From NCBI RefSeq assembly GCF_017745275.1, contig NZ_JAGHZS010000001.1, forward strand, positions 744,001-808,000: a stretch of 64,000 nucleotides of DNA. Direction: 5' to 3'. Position numbers and translations under genes: made by a program. Positions 1 through 8,041 of the stretch are shown piece after piece (position 1 is the first letter of the stretch; every line of letters starts with the position of its first letter). This DNA comes from Chitinophaga sp. Lineage in GTDB: Bacteria; Bacteroidota; Bacteroidia; Chitinophagales; Chitinophagaceae. The notes beneath the pieces are model-generated. The model did no database searches and was not told the DNA's origin. It worked only from the letters and a program-made list of their open reading frames with translations.

Positions 1-461
1 TATTTCTTCTTACGGTAAATTTCCTGCGCATACTCCACTGCGGTTTCATAAGAAGACATCGCATAATGTGGATACAATGGCAACAACACCACTTCCTTCA
101 AATCAGGATTTTGCTTCAACAGGTTGTTAAAAGCTACTTCGGGGCTGGGATTTCCATAACGCATGGCTATTTCCACCGGTATCTCCATATCGTTCTGCAC
201 TGCCATCTGTAACTGCTTCGTCAATGCTACCAGGGGAGAACCTTCTTCCCACCAGATAGATGCATAGGCCTTCGCAGACTGTTCCGCGCGTTTCGGTACA
301 ATGATACCCTCTATCAATATCTTACGGAATAACCACGGATAGTCGATGACACGCTTGTCCATCAAAAACTCTATCAGATAACGTTTTACATCCGGTACAG
401 CCGTAGAATCAGGCGATCCAAGGTTCATCAATACTATTCCAACATCAGATTTAGCTACCAT
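1..461 (-). CDS. hemH: Ferrochelatase, N-terminal part (cut by window edge)
   Basis: Ferrochelatase inserts ferrous iron into protoporphyrin IX, the last step of protoheme synthesis. About 153 N-terminal residues are visible; the rest lies beyond position 1. The family's start is recognisable (GIVLMNLGSPDS near residue 8), followed by SIWWEEGSPL, where the family usually has its GSPL substrate-pocket motif, and LPLYPHYAMS, matching the usual PLYPxYS. The ATG at 459-461 is 19 bases downstream of a -7 box at 481-488, a normal leader length. The gene is divergent from the hemA-hemL run, so the two units together cover most of the pathway. Family assignment is firm; the catalytic C-terminal half cannot be inspected here. 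Confidence 0.94.
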   Translation of the reverse strand, partial: MVAKSDVGIVLMNLGSPDSTAVPDVKRYLIEFLMDKRVIDYPWLFRKILIEGIIVPKRAEQSAKAYASIWWEEGSPLVALTKQLQMAVQNDMEIPVEIAMRYGNPSPEVAFNNLLKQNPDLKEVVLLPLYPHYAMSSYETAVEYAQEIYRKKK

Positions 462-480
462 TTCCTTTTATAAATTGTGG

Positions 481-488
481 CAAAGCTA
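481..488 (-). promoter_or_regulatory. -7 box of the hemH promoter
   Basis: On the minus strand the sequence reads TAGCTTTG, a full match to the Bacteroidota -7 consensus TAnnTTTG, 19 bases before the hemH start codon. The long hairpin repeat at 497-618 begins eight bases upstream, so any -33 element would lie inside the repeat arm. Confidence 0.6.
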
Positions 489-496
489 AGGAAAAA

Positions 497-618
497 GCAG
501 AAAGCATAAAGCATAAAGCAAAAAGCTATTGAAGCGGAGAATGAAGCGGATGACGCTTTCCAAACCCGCTCTGATCTTCGCTTCAATAGCTTTTTGCTTT
601 ATGCTTTATGCTTTCTGC
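497..618. repeat. Long hairpin element E1 (heptad-arm family)
   Basis: Arms 497-536 and 579-618 are perfect 40-bp reverse complements. Each arm is made of 7-bp units GCAGAAA, GCATAAA, GCATAAA, GCAAAAA followed by the core GCTATTGAAGCG. The 42-base centre is only partly palindromic. Total length is 122 bp, the same as E5 and E6. It lies between the divergent genes hemH and hemA, so it cannot be a simple terminator for either. Apart from this element and the two promoters, nothing is seen in 462-783. Confidence 0.9.
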
Positions 619-731
619 GCTTTACAGTTCCTTGTCATCCTATTGTAAAGAATAAAAACTGATAAAAATCATTTTTTCGTCGTACTGATTACCAGTAGTA
701 GAAATGACACACTAATGACAGCCTAAACCCA

Positions 732-761
732 TTTGTTTGGAACGTATGAAAGTACTTTTGC
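732..761 (+). promoter_or_regulatory. Promoter of the heme operon (hemA)
   Basis: A -7 box TACTTTTG at 753-760 follows TTTG candidates for the -33 element at 732-739. The predicted transcription start near 765-768 leaves a leader of under 20 bases before the ATG at 784. This rules out the longer reading frame that opens at 733. Confidence 0.65.
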
Positions 762-783
762 ATCCGGAAGCTTATATAAGAAC

Positions 784-2037
784 ATGCAGGTCAGTCATTC
801 AAAAGAAATAGCAAATTTTCATATCGTTGGCATCAACTATAAGAAAACAGACGCTGCTATCAGGGGATTATACGCCATCAATCCGGCACAGTATCAACAA
901 CTCCTGGAGCATGCCAGGACGGTGCAACTAGACGATCTCTTTGTACTATCCACTTGTAACAGAACAGAAGTATACGGATTTGCTGCGAATCCCGGGCAGC
1001 TGATAGACTTGCTATGCAGGGAATCTAACGGCGATAGAAGCCAGCTCGAAGAATTAGCTTATATCAAATCAGGAGAAGAAGCCGTAAGGCATTTATACCA
1101 GGTGGGCACCGGCCTTGATTCCCAGATCCTCGGCGATTATGAAATCATCGGCCAGATACGTAACGCTACCAAATTCGCTAAAGCACAGCAATGCCTCGGC
1201 AGCTTCCTCGAAAGATTGGTGAACAGTGTATTACAGGTTTCCAAACTCATTAAAACAGAAACAGGACTCAGCAAAGGCACTGTATCCGTGGCTTTCGCCA
1301 CCGTAAGGATGCTGGAACGCATTTGCCCTGATATAAAAGATAAAAAAATTGTGTTGTTAGGTGTGGGCAAAATAGGCCGTAATACCTGCAAAAACATGAT
1401 TGAATACCTGGGAGTAAAAGAAATCACCCTCATTAACCGCACCATGCAGGTAGCAGCAGATTTCGCCGATCAACACGGATTGAAATATGCACCCTACGAA
1501 AACATGGTCAGTGAAATGCAGGCGGCAGACGTAATACTGGTGGCCTCCAATGCACCACATCCAACGGTATTAACACATCACCTGCACCAGACTTCTCCCA
1601 AACTCATCGTAGACCTTTCTATTCCATTTAACGTGGAAGCGGCCGTAGGTGACCTGCCGCATATCACCCTCGTAAATGTGGATGAACTGTCGAAAGTACA
1701 GGATGAAACCCTGCAAAACAGGCTCGGCGAGGTTCCTAAGGCCATTGCCATCATTGATGAACACATGGAGGAATTCCTCTACTGGTATAAAATGCGCAAG
1801 CACGCGGTAGTATTGAAAGCAGTAAAAGATAAACTGCATGAAATACATACCCGCGAAATACAACAGCAGAAAAACGGAGGCCACTACAACATAGAAGATA
1901 TCGAACTGGTATCCTCCCGCATCATACAGAAAATGATTAATCTCATGGCAGGTAAAGTACGCAAGGAAACTGATAAAAGTGACCAGTACATTGCTATGAT
2001 CAACGATATTTTTGAGACCGGTGTTAACCAGGAATAA
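784..2037 (+). CDS. hemA: Glutamyl-tRNA reductase
   Basis: Reduces glutamyl-tRNA(Glu) with NADPH to glutamate-1-semialdehyde, the committed step of C5-pathway tetrapyrrole synthesis. The 417-residue protein has the usual family length. The nucleophile motif LSTCNRTEVYG is present with the catalytic cysteine at residue 58. A nucleotide-binding loop (LLGVGKIGRN) begins the NADPH domain, and a C-terminal helical dimerisation region follows. The frame is open from 733, but the TAnnTTTG box at 753-760 lies inside that extension and the family starts close to residue 784, so 784 is chosen. It is first in a tightly spaced operon; hemC begins four bases after its stop. Its partner enzyme HemL is the last gene of the run. 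Confidence 0.95.
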   Translation: MQVSHSKEIANFHIVGINYKKTDAAIRGLYAINPAQYQQLLEHARTVQLDDLFVLSTCNRTEVYGFAANPGQLIDLLCRESNGDRSQLEELAYIKSGEEAVRHLYQVGTGLDSQILGDYEIIGQIRNATKFAKAQQCLGSFLERLVNSVLQVSKLIKTETGLSKGTVSVAFATVRMLERICPDIKDKKIVLLGVGKIGRNTCKNMIEYLGVKEITLINRTMQVAADFADQHGLKYAPYENMVSEMQAADVILVASNAPHPTVLTHHLHQTSPKLIVDLSIPFNVEAAVGDLPHITLVNVDELSKVQDETLQNRLGEVPKAIAIIDEHMEEFLYWYKMRKHAVVLKAVKDKLHEIHTREIQQQKNGGHYNIEDIELVSSRIIQKMINLMAGKVRKETDKSDQYIAMINDIFETGVNQE

Positions 2038-2041
2038 ACCA

Positions 2042-2962
2042 ATGGATAAAGTTATCAGGATAGGCACAAGAGAAAGTCAGCTGGCCTTATGGCAGGCACA
2101 CCAGGTAAATGATTTGCTTACCGCACAAGGTTACCGCACAGAACTGGTGCCCATTAAAAGCGAAGGTGATATTGACCTGGTTACTCCCCTATACGAAATA
2201 GGCGTACAAGGTATCTTCACCAAAAGCCTGGACCTCGCTCTGCTCAATAACCGCATCGACGTTGCCGTTCACTCCTTCAAAGATGTTCCCACACAATTAC
2301 CACAGCAAATTGTACACGGTGCCATCCTCAAACGTGGCCCCGTAAAAGATTTGCTCGTATATAAAAACAATACTGATTTCCTGGAACAGGCAAACTATAT
2401 CGCTAACATTGCCACCAGCAGTGTACGCCGCAAAGCGCAATGGCTCCGGAAATATCCGCAACACCAGTTGCACAACCTCCGCGGTAACGTGAACACCCGC
2501 CTGCAAAAACTGGCGAATGAAAACTGGGATGGCGCCATCTTCGCTGTAGCCGGGCTGGAAAGGATTAATGTACGTCCTGCTAATTCCATTGACCTCGACT
2601 GGATGTTGCCAGCTCCTGCACAAGGCGCTGTAGTAGCCGTTTGCCGGGAAGACGATACTTTCTGCCGCGAGGCCTGCGCCGCATTTAACGACGCACCTAC
2701 CGCACTCGCCACACATATTGAACGCGAATTTTTACGTACCCTGATGGGCGGTTGCACCACGCCTATCAGCGCTTACGCTTACATAAAAGACAACACCATA
2801 CATTTCAGCGGTGAGCTCTGCAGCCTCGATGGCAGCAGCTTTTTCAGCACTTCCAGAGAAGTACCCCTCGATCAGGCACAACACCTGGGACAGGCGGCAG
2901 CAGAGGAAATCATGGCGCAGGGCGGCGCCGAAATTGTAGCACAGATCAGAAATGTCAAATGA
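2042..2962 (+). CDS. hemC: Porphobilinogen deaminase (hydroxymethylbilane synthase)
   Basis: Polymerises four porphobilinogens into hydroxymethylbilane using a dipyrromethane cofactor. The N-terminus IRIGTRESQLALWQA is the family signature, and the cofactor-attachment cysteine sits in LMGGCTTPI at residue 238, near E. coli Cys242. The basic stretch TSSVRRKAQ and RGNVNTRL form the substrate-binding site. The protein has 306 residues, normal for the family. An upstream in-frame TTG at 2012 overlaps hemA and is unlikely to be used; ATG 2042 gives the standard N-terminus. The end overlaps the start of hemD by 11 bases, suggesting translational coupling. Confidence 0.95.
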   Translation: MDKVIRIGTRESQLALWQAHQVNDLLTAQGYRTELVPIKSEGDIDLVTPLYEIGVQGIFTKSLDLALLNNRIDVAVHSFKDVPTQLPQQIVHGAILKRGPVKDLLVYKNNTDFLEQANYIANIATSSVRRKAQWLRKYPQHQLHNLRGNVNTRLQKLANENWDGAIFAVAGLERINVRPANSIDLDWMLPAPAQGAVVAVCREDDTFCREACAAFNDAPTALATHIEREFLRTLMGGCTTPISAYAYIKDNTIHFSGELCSLDGSSFFSTSREVPLDQAQHLGQAAAEEIMAQGGAEIVAQIRNVK

Positions 2963-3695
2963 TAAATACCGCATATTATGCACCAGGCCACTGGCTGCCA
3001 GCTCCATTGCTGTAGCGGAAGAGGGTGGTTTGCTCATTGATGTTAAAGACTTTATACAAATAAAACCTTTATACAATGAAGCGCTGATAGGTGAACATAA
3101 TATCATGCAGGTATTTGCACAAGACACCGTGCAGGTTTTCACCAGCGCTAATGCGGTTAAAATCCTCGCTGATGACTACTTCCACCAGGGCAGTACTTAC
3201 TTTGTCATTAACAACATGAAAATTTGCTGCATTGCCGGCAACACCCGGAAACTGGTGGAAGAAAAATTTCACCCGTACCAAATACTGGCGGAAGCCAGCT
3301 ATGGCAAAGACCTGGCAAACGCTATTATTCAACGGGGCGATATTGAGGCAGTAAATTTCTTCTGCGGCAGTCAACGCAGAAATGAATTACCTGACATGCT
3401 CAAAGCTGCAAACATCGCTGTTACCGAATATGTGATCTACGAAAATATCCCCACCCCCGAGGTGACTGTGCAAGATTACGACGGCGTGTTTTTTTTCAGC
3501 CCAAGCGCAGTTAAAAGTTATTTTTCTGCGAACACCTTATCTCCAGGCACAGTGTGCTTTGCGATAGGTCGTACCACGGCTGCTGCTCTACAAGAGCATA
3601 CCGACAACAAGATTATTATGAGCACCAGCACTTATGAAGAAAGCATGGTGCAAACAGCTATATTTTATTTTAACAACATTAACTGCTACGAATGA
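2952..3695 (+). CDS. hemD: Uroporphyrinogen-III synthase
   Basis: Closes and inverts ring D of hydroxymethylbilane to give uroporphyrinogen III. Sequence conservation in this family is poor, so the call rests on length (247 residues), a two-domain Rossmann-like pattern, the segment [14 protein letters not shown] with its conserved SPSAV motif, and a terminal [10 protein letters not shown] matching the usual IGxxTAxAL. Its position between hemC and hemE, overlapping hemC by 11 bases and hemE by four (ATGA), is strong supporting context. No anomaly seen. Confidence 0.88.
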   Translation: MSNDKYRILCTRPLAASSIAVAEEGGLLIDVKDFIQIKPLYNEALIGEHNIMQVFAQDTVQVFTSANAVKILADDYFHQGSTYFVINNMKICCIAGNTRKLVEEKFHPYQILAEASYGKDLANAIIQRGDIEAVNFFCGSQRRNELPDMLKAANIAVTEYVIYENIPTPEVTVQDYDGVFFFSPSAVKSYFSANTLSPGTVCFAIGRTTAAALQEHTDNKIIMSTSTYEESMVQTAIFYFNNINCYE

Positions 3696-4720
3696 GCGCA
3701 TTGAAGAACGACTTATTGCTGAAGGCCCTTAAAGGTGAAACCGTTTCCCGCACGCCTGTATGGATGATGCGTCAGGCTGGTCGCTATCTCCCGGATTATA
3801 TTAAACTGCGTGATAAATATTCCTTTTTTGAACGCTGCGAAAACCCGGAACTGGCCACAGAAATAACCGTGATGCCGGTAGACCAGGTAGGAGTAGATGC
3901 CGCCATTATTTTTTCTGATATCCTCGTTGTACCGCAAGCCATGGGCATGGAAGTACAGCTGGTGGAAAAAGTAGGCCCCCTGCTCCCTGCTCCCATTAAA
4001 TCTGCACAAGACCTGCAGCGTTTATGCGTTCCCGATGTACAGGAAAGATTACACTACGTATTTGATGCCCTGAAGCTCACCAAAAAAACACTGGATGGCC
4101 GTGTGCCCCTGATTGGCTTTGGTGGCGCTCCCTGGACCCTCCTCTGCTACATGGTACAGGGTAAAGGCTCCAAAACATTTGATGAAGCAAAAGCATTCTG
4201 CTACCAGCAACCAGCCGTAGCACACCAGCTGCTGCAGATGATTACCGATACCACTATTGCCTACCTGAAAGCACAGGTAGCCGCAGGCGCCGATACCGTA
4301 CAGGTATTCGACTCCTGGGGTGGATTGCTCAGTCCGCAGGATTTCGAAGTATTCTCTTTACAATATATCCGCCAGATCGTAGCCGCCATGAAAGATGTGT
4401 GCCCTACCATTGTATTCGCCAAAGGTGCCTGGTTTGCGCTTGAAGACATGGCTGCCACCGGCGCTCATGGCCTGGGCATCGACTGGTGTATTAAACCGCA
4501 TTTAGCGCGTCAGTTTGCCGGCGAAAACATCACCCTGCAGGGCAACTTCGATCCGGCTAAATTGCTGGCTCCCATCCCTGAAATTGAAAAGGCCGTGAAA
4601 GAGATGTTGAAAGGGTTTGGCAGACAACGTTACATCGCCAACCTCGGACATGGTATCTTACCAAATGTACCGGTAGATCACGCCAAAGCATTTGTGGAAA
4701 CAGTTAAAGCACACGGATAA
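3692..4720 (+). CDS. hemE: Uroporphyrinogen decarboxylase
   Basis: Decarboxylates the four acetate side chains of uroporphyrinogen III to give coproporphyrinogen III, without a cofactor. The diagnostic motif [13 protein letters not shown] lies at about residues 24-36 and holds the substrate-binding arginines. [15 protein letters not shown] carries the conserved aspartate, and [23 protein letters not shown] and [11 protein letters not shown] are further family blocks. Length is 342 residues, as expected. The start overlaps the hemD stop by four bases, and hemF follows after five bases. Confidence 0.96.
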   Translation: MSALKNDLLLKALKGETVSRTPVWMMRQAGRYLPDYIKLRDKYSFFERCENPELATEITVMPVDQVGVDAAIIFSDILVVPQAMGMEVQLVEKVGPLLPAPIKSAQDLQRLCVPDVQERLHYVFDALKLTKKTLDGRVPLIGFGGAPWTLLCYMVQGKGSKTFDEAKAFCYQQPAVAHQLLQMITDTTIAYLKAQVAAGADTVQVFDSWGGLLSPQDFEVFSLQYIRQIVAAMKDVCPTIVFAKGAWFALEDMAATGAHGLGIDWCIKPHLARQFAGENITLQGNFDPAKLLAPIPEIEKAVKEMLKGFGRQRYIANLGHGILPNVPVDHAKAFVETVKAHG

Positions 4721-4725
4721 ATACC

Positions 4726-5646
4726 ATGAGCATTAAAAACGAATTCATCACCTTTATCCACGGCCTGCAGGATCAAATCTGCACCGCCCTGGAAAATGCG
4801 GATGGGAAAGCTACCTTCCGGGAAGACCTCTGGGAACGCCCCGGTGGCGGTGGTGGCAAATCACGCGTGATTGCCAACGGTAACGTATTTGAAAAAGGCG
4901 GTGTCAGCACCTCTATCGTGCATGGTGATTTGCCCGAAGTAATGGCACAACAGTTTGGCGTTACCAACAGCAAATTTATGGCCTGCGGTATCTCCCTGGT
5001 GATCCACCCGGTGAACCCTTTTGTGCCTACCGTACATGCTAACTTCCGCTATTTCGAATTATACGAACAGGATGGAACACTGAAAGACAGCTGGTTTGGT
5101 GGCGGCGCTGACCTTACCCCTTACTACCTGGAAGAAAAGGATGGCATCCATTTTCACCAGACCTTCAAAAATGCCTGCGATCCTTTCGGTACAGACCTCT
5201 ATCCAAAATATAAAAAACACTGCGATGAATATTTTGTGAATAAACATCGCGATAACGAAGCCCGTGGCATAGGCGGTATCTTTTACGACTACCTTCGCCC
5301 CGATGCCAATACCACTGCGGAAGAAAGACTGGCCTTCTCCAAAGCCAATGGAAACGCTTTCCTGGACGCCTATCTGCCTATCGTGGAAAAGAACAAACAC
5401 CTGCCTTATACCGAAGCACACAGAAGCTGGCAGGCGTATAGACGTGGCCGTTACGTAGAGTTCAATCTTATCCACGACAGAGGTACCCTGTTTGGCTTAA
5501 AAACCAATGGCCGTACAGAATCAATCCTGATGAGCCTGCCACCGGTAGCCCGCTGGGAATATGATTTCCATACAATACCTGGCAGCCCGGAAGCACAACT
5601 ACAGGAATTCCTGAAACCACGCGACTGGATTAAGCCCACTATATAA
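4726..5646 (+). CDS. hemF: Oxygen-dependent coproporphyrinogen-III oxidase
   Basis: Converts the two propionates of rings A and B of coproporphyrinogen III to vinyl groups using molecular oxygen, giving protoporphyrinogen IX. The 306-residue protein has the family blocks WERPGGGGGKSRVI near residue 36, HANFRYFE, WFGGGADLTPYYL, RGIGGIFYDYL and YVEFNLIHDRGT. A dependence on O2 suggests aerobic heme synthesis; no hemN homologue is seen in this window. It lies five bases after hemE and 22 bases before hemB, in the same transcription unit. Confidence 0.96.
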   Translation: MSIKNEFITFIHGLQDQICTALENADGKATFREDLWERPGGGGGKSRVIANGNVFEKGGVSTSIVHGDLPEVMAQQFGVTNSKFMACGISLVIHPVNPFVPTVHANFRYFELYEQDGTLKDSWFGGGADLTPYYLEEKDGIHFHQTFKNACDPFGTDLYPKYKKHCDEYFVNKHRDNEARGIGGIFYDYLRPDANTTAEERLAFSKANGNAFLDAYLPIVEKNKHLPYTEAHRSWQAYRRGRYVEFNLIHDRGTLFGLKTNGRTESILMSLPPVARWEYDFHTIPGSPEAQLQEFLKPRDWIKPTI

Positions 5647-5668
5647 AAACTATAAAATTTTTATAAAG

Positions 5669-6640
5669 ATGATCAGAAGAAACAGAATCTTAAGAGTATC
5701 TCCCGCCATTCGCGCAATGGTAGCGGAAACAATAGTAAGGCCCAGCGATTTTATTGCACCACTATTCATTACCGAAGGAGAAAATGTGAAGGAAGAGATC
5801 AGCTCTATGCCAGGTTATTTCAGGTATTCTCTGGACCTTACCATTAAGGAAGCCAAAGAACTCTGGAGCCTGGGTATAAAAAGTGTGTTGCTGTTTGTAA
5901 AAGCACCGGACAGTGTAAAAGATAACAAAGGAACGGAAGCCGTTAATCCGGATGGATTAATGCAACGCGCCATCCGTGGCATCAAAAATGCCATTCCTGA
6001 TATGGTAGTGATGACTGACGTGGCCCTGGATCCTTACTCTTCCTACGGTCACGATGGCATTGTGGAAGGTACTGAAATTGTGAACGATCGTACCGTGGAA
6101 GTACTGGCACGCATGAGCCTCAGCCATGCGCAGGCCGGCGCTGACTTTGTAGCGCCCAGCGATATGATGGACGGCCGTATTCTCGCCATCCGTAACATCC
6201 TGGAAGAAAATGGTTTCGATAAAACCGGTATCATGGCTTACAGCGCCAAATATGCATCCTGCTTCTATGGTCCTTTCCGTGATGCGCTGGATTCAGCTCC
6301 TGGATTCGGCGATAAAAAAACATACCAGATGGACTACGCCAATTCCCGCGAAGCCATCAAGGAAACACTGATGGACATTGAAGAAGGCGCCGATATCGTG
6401 ATGGTAAAACCTGCAATGGCTTACCTGGATATCATGCGCATCATTAAAGATCGTACTACCGTTCCCGTTAGTGCCTACCATGTGAGCGGAGAATATGCGA
6501 TGATTAAAGCAGCAGCAGAAAGAGGCTGGCTCGATGAAAACAAAGCCATCCTGGAAACAATGACCAGCATGAAACGCGCAGGTGCAGACCTGATTGCCAC
6601 CTACTTCGCAAAGGACGTGGTACGACTGCTGAATGCATAA
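5669..6640 (+). CDS. hemB: Porphobilinogen synthase (delta-aminolevulinate dehydratase), Mg-type
   Basis: Condenses two 5-aminolevulinates to porphobilinogen. The two active-site lysines fall at residue 194 (in YSAKYAS) and 247 (in VMVKPAMAYLD), almost the same numbers as in E. coli. The metal loop reads DVALDPYSSYGHDG, with alanine and aspartates where zinc enzymes have three cysteines, so this is a member of the magnesium-responsive, zinc-independent class. Length is 323 residues. The start at 5669 follows an AT-rich 22-base gap after hemF. Function is certain; the metal class is inferred from the motif. Confidence 0.96.
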   Translation: MIRRNRILRVSPAIRAMVAETIVRPSDFIAPLFITEGENVKEEISSMPGYFRYSLDLTIKEAKELWSLGIKSVLLFVKAPDSVKDNKGTEAVNPDGLMQRAIRGIKNAIPDMVVMTDVALDPYSSYGHDGIVEGTEIVNDRTVEVLARMSLSHAQAGADFVAPSDMMDGRILAIRNILEENGFDKTGIMAYSAKYASCFYGPFRDALDSAPGFGDKKTYQMDYANSREAIKETLMDIEEGADIVMVKPAMAYLDIMRIIKDRTTVPVSAYHVSGEYAMIKAAAERGWLDENKAILETMTSMKRAGADLIATYFAKDVVRLLNA

Positions 6641-6676
6641 TTTCCTATCTTGCATAAAATAATAAACCACCAACAG

Positions 6677-7963
6677 ATGTACAGCAAAAGTGAAATGTTA
6701 TTCGGGAAAGCAAAGCAGGTAATTCCCGGCGGTGTTAACTCTCCCGTAAGGGCATTTAAAAGTGTAGGCGGCACACCCATCTTTATGGAACGCGCAAAGG
6801 GCGCCTACATGTACGATGTAGATGGCAACACTTATATCGATTATATCAATTCCTGGGGCCCTATGATCCTTGGCCATGCTTATGAGCCGGTTGTTAAAGC
6901 CATCCAGGAATATGCTACCTACTCTACCTCTTTTGGTGCACCCACTGAACTGGAAATTAAGATCGCTGAGCTGATTGTATCCATGGTGCCTAATATTGAC
7001 ATGGTGCGTATGGTGAACTCCGGTACAGAAGCTTGTATGACAGCCCTCAGACTGGCAAGAGGCTATACCGGCCGTAACAAATTCATCAAATTTGAAGGCT
7101 GCTACCATGGTCACGCAGATGCGTTCCTCGTAAGCGCCGGCAGCGGCGTAGCTACGCTGGGTATTCAATCTGTTCCCGGTGTAACCGCTACCGTAGCCGA
7201 AGATACCCTCACTGCCCCTTACAACAATTTACCTGCAGTAGAACAACTGGTAGCTGAACAAGGCGCTGAAATCGCCGCCATTATTATAGAACCGGTAGCA
7301 GGCAACATGGGGTGCATTCTGCCGCAACCAGGCTTTCTGGAAGGACTGCGCAAGATCTGCGATGCAAACAATATCCTCCTCATATTTGACGAAGTAATGA
7401 CCGGCTTCAGGCTGGCTCGTGGTGGTGCACAGGAATTACTGGGCATCAAAGCCGACCTCGTCACCTTCGGAAAAATTATTGGTGCCGGTATGCCAGTAGG
7501 CGCTGTAGCAGGGCCGAAAGCTATCATGGAAAACCTGGCCCCTGCCGGTAAAGTATACCAGGCGGGCACCCTGAGTGGTAACCCGATTGCCATGATTGCC
7601 GGATACACCTTGTTGCAAACGCTCAACAATAATCCTGTTATCTATCAGCAACTCGAAGAAAAAGCCAGCTACCTGGTAAATGGATTAAAAGAAGCCTTTG
7701 GCGCCGCAGGCATTGTACACAGCATTAACCACATAGGATCTATGCTGAGTGCACATTTCACGGAATATCCTATCGTGGATTTCTCCGCTGCTTCTGCCGC
7801 CAATAATGAGTTATTCAAACGCTTCTTCCACGCCATGCTGGAACGTGGAGTATACCTGCCACCTTCTGCTTTTGAAAGCTGGTTCATGTGTAATGCACTC
7901 ACCACCGAAGATCTCGACAAAACCATCGCCGCAGCTAAATCAGCTATGCAGGCTATCAAATAG
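6677..7963 (+). CDS. hemL: Glutamate-1-semialdehyde 2,1-aminomutase
   Basis: A PLP enzyme that moves the amino group of glutamate-1-semialdehyde to give 5-aminolevulinate, accepting the product of HemA. The N-terminal block [14 protein letters not shown] is diagnostic. The PLP-binding lysine is residue 266 in [14 protein letters not shown], and [12 protein letters not shown] carries the pyridine-binding aspartate. Starting at ATG 6677 gives 428 residues, the usual length; an upstream TTG at 6650 is less likely. A sequence TATCTTGC at about 6645-6652 resembles a weak -7 box and might give hemL its own transcript. The operon ends at the terminator at 7991-8026. Confidence 0.95.
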   Translation: MYSKSEMLFGKAKQVIPGGVNSPVRAFKSVGGTPIFMERAKGAYMYDVDGNTYIDYINSWGPMILGHAYEPVVKAIQEYATYSTSFGAPTELEIKIAELIVSMVPNIDMVRMVNSGTEACMTALRLARGYTGRNKFIKFEGCYHGHADAFLVSAGSGVATLGIQSVPGVTATVAEDTLTAPYNNLPAVEQLVAEQGAEIAAIIIEPVAGNMGCILPQPGFLEGLRKICDANNILLIFDEVMTGFRLARGGAQELLGIKADLVTFGKIIGAGMPVGAVAGPKAIMENLAPAGKVYQAGTLSGNPIAMIAGYTLLQTLNNNPVIYQQLEEKASYLVNGLKEAFGAAGIVHSINHIGSMLSAHFTEYPIVDFSAASAANNELFKRFFHAMLERGVYLPPSAFESWFMCNALTTEDLDKTIAAAKSAMQAIK

Positions 7964-7990
7964 TTAACAATTCAATCCTGTGCTGAGTGG

Positions 7991-8026
7991 AAAAGGCTGT
8001 CTCATCTGTTGAGACAGCCTTTTATT
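7991..8026 (+). terminator. Terminator after the heme operon
   Basis: A perfect 14-bp stem (AAAAGGCTGTCTCA, five-base loop, mirror) ends in a T-rich stretch. The A-rich left flank makes it able to act on both strands, suiting its place between hemL and the convergent gene at 8042. Confidence 0.85.
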
Positions 8027-8041
8027 ATTTTCCCGAAAGAA

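Noticed and set aside
733..783. N-terminal extension of hemA from 733
   Set aside because: The -7 box at 753-760 lies inside it, and the family start fits ATG 784.
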